Shown one piece after another: positions 63,594 through 64,000 of a stretch of DNA of 64,000 nucleotides (position 1 is its first letter; each line of letters opens with the position of its first letter). The stretch is from assembly GCA_018713165.1 (NCBI GenBank), contig DVFR01000032.1, positions 1 through 64,000 of the forward strand. The letters run 5' to 3'. Source of the stretch: Candidatus Coproplasma stercoravium. Its GTDB lineage: Bacteria > Bacillota > Clostridia > Christensenellales > Borkfalkiaceae. Made by a program: the position numbers and the translations under genes. Below the pieces are notes generated by a model. It did not search any database, had not been told where the DNA came from, and saw only the letters and a list, made by a program, of their open reading frames with translations.

Positions 63594-63785
63594 TTAAAAC
63601 TTTTCCTGAAGCGCAGCCTGGAGAGATTCAACGTCCGCGGCGGTTGCCTTGGGAACGTTTATAACTACTTCCATGTTGCCCATATCGTAAGTGAGCTTCC
63701 AGCTTGCTTTGAGTTCTTTAACAGTGTAAACCCAACCGCCTATCTGGATTTTTCCGCTTTCGAGTACAGTTACGGGATACGACAT
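63594..63785 (-). CDS. Small hypothetical protein (63 residues)
   Basis: The ATG at 63785 follows AGGAG by eight bases, so the real product is MSYPVTVLESGKIQIGG onward, not the 94-residue track ORF. The predicted pattern is four short beta strands (VTVLESGKIQIGG, WVYTVKELKA, WKLTYDMGN, MEVVINVP) and a terminal helix (ATAADVESLQAAL). I do not recognise the family. A strong terminator shows it is a separate small gene. Confidence 0.75.
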   Translation of the reverse strand: MSYPVTVLESGKIQIGGWVYTVKELKASWKLTYDMGNMEVVINVPKATAADVESLQAALQEKF

Positions 63786-63853
63786 CTTTCCGTTCTCCTT
63801 AAAATATATTTTCACGCCCGCACGGGCGCAAATTGCATGGTTTTTAATTGGTT

Positions 63854-63869
63854 GCGGCATATATGCCGC
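63854..63869. repeat. 16-bp palindrome GCGGCATATATGCCGC
   Basis: Identical to 39882-39897; lies 24 bases after the stop codon of the gene at the right edge. Confidence 0.8.
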
Positions 63870-63893
63870 TCTTTTCAATTTTATTGACCGCGG

Positions 63894-64000
63894 TTATATA
63901 CCGCCGTTTGAGTTTTCAGGCCCTCTGAACTTTTCCAAAAAAGTGTGCTTTACCCCGCCCGACTTGTATTCGGGGAGGGTGTCGAGCTGAACGTTGTGTA
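63894..64000 (-). CDS. 3' end of an unidentified gene (right edge)
   Basis: An open minus-strand frame enters from the right edge and ends with 34 visible residues (VQLDTLPEYKSGG, then VKHTFLEKFRGPEN, ending in NGGI). Codon use matches the neighbours. Too little is present to assign a function. Confidence 0.55.
   Translation of the reverse strand, partial: HNVQLDTLPEYKSGGVKHTFLEKFRGPENSNGGI

Overview
The window looks like chromosomal DNA of a Gram-positive-type anaerobe of the Bacillota, probably class Clostridia; a Christensenellales-like gut lineage is only a guess. The reasons are strong AGGAGG ribosome sites, TTGACA-N17-TATAAT promoters, an isoleucine T-box leader, a SigF/SigB-type sigma operon, many GC-rich hairpin terminators, lipobox secretion signals and a set of Clostridia-typical families (PepV-like peptidase, YwaF, DUF1461). 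No phage, integrase, transposase or CRISPR array was seen. Most genes lie on the minus strand.

Layout. 1-3050: large membrane-anchored repeat protein running off the left edge. 3.3-4.25 kb: a compact MinD-like/MinE-like pair. 4.4-6.1 kb: PucR-type HTH protein plus S41 protease. 6.6-8.1 kb: unknown multi-pass membrane protein. 8.3-9.5 kb: GH140/DUF4038 glycosidase. 9.6-11.4 kb: four overlapping genes, STAS / degenerate ATPase / sigma / second ATPase-like. 11.7-13.1 kb: citrate synthase. 13.4-17.1 kb: AAA ATPase, RluA-type pseudouridine synthase, FeoB, FeoA. 17.5-24 kb: ileS with T-box, tsaD, a helical protein, prfB. 24.3-31.2 kb: secA, a zinc/cadmium-type ATPase with its ArsR repressor, a small membrane protein. 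31.4-34.4 kb: lipoprotein with 16 CxxC repeats and leucine-rich repeats. 34.8-36.3 kb: pgi. 36.5-38.3 kb: frameshifted type IV pilin-like gene with a ten-base homopolymer. 38.6-46.6 kb: RecD-like helicase, LMW phosphatase, LOG protein, SDR, two-component system, RadC, dipeptidase. 46.8-49 kb: tRNA-Ser(GCU), YwaF-like protein, SGNH hydrolase. 49-53.2 kb: malic enzyme and a Ca2+-type P-ATPase. 53.3-56.7 kb: truncated pilin-like gene, two membrane proteins, an XRE regulator. 56.9-63.5 kb: methionine/cysteine cluster metY, cysK, metF, activation protein, metH. 63.6-64 kb: a 63-residue protein and the 3' end of another gene.

The two signals I rate highest are regulatory or non-coding. First, the leader of the metY-cysK-metF-metH cluster appears to encode a 24-residue peptide containing MMCRCM, followed by mutually exclusive antiterminator and terminator helices. 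This is the layout of ribosome-mediated attenuation sensing Met-tRNA and Cys-tRNA. Second, a family of about 177-nt intergenic elements (four full copies, one lone first hairpin) keeps the same five-hairpin architecture with compensatory base changes; one copy has replaced the 3' end of a histidine kinase gene. Secondary points are a sigma operon in which ATPase motifs are split between two anti-sigma-like proteins, a poly-G pilin gene, a reduced MinD/MinE pair, and a recurrent GCGGCATATATGCCGC palindrome beside stop codons.
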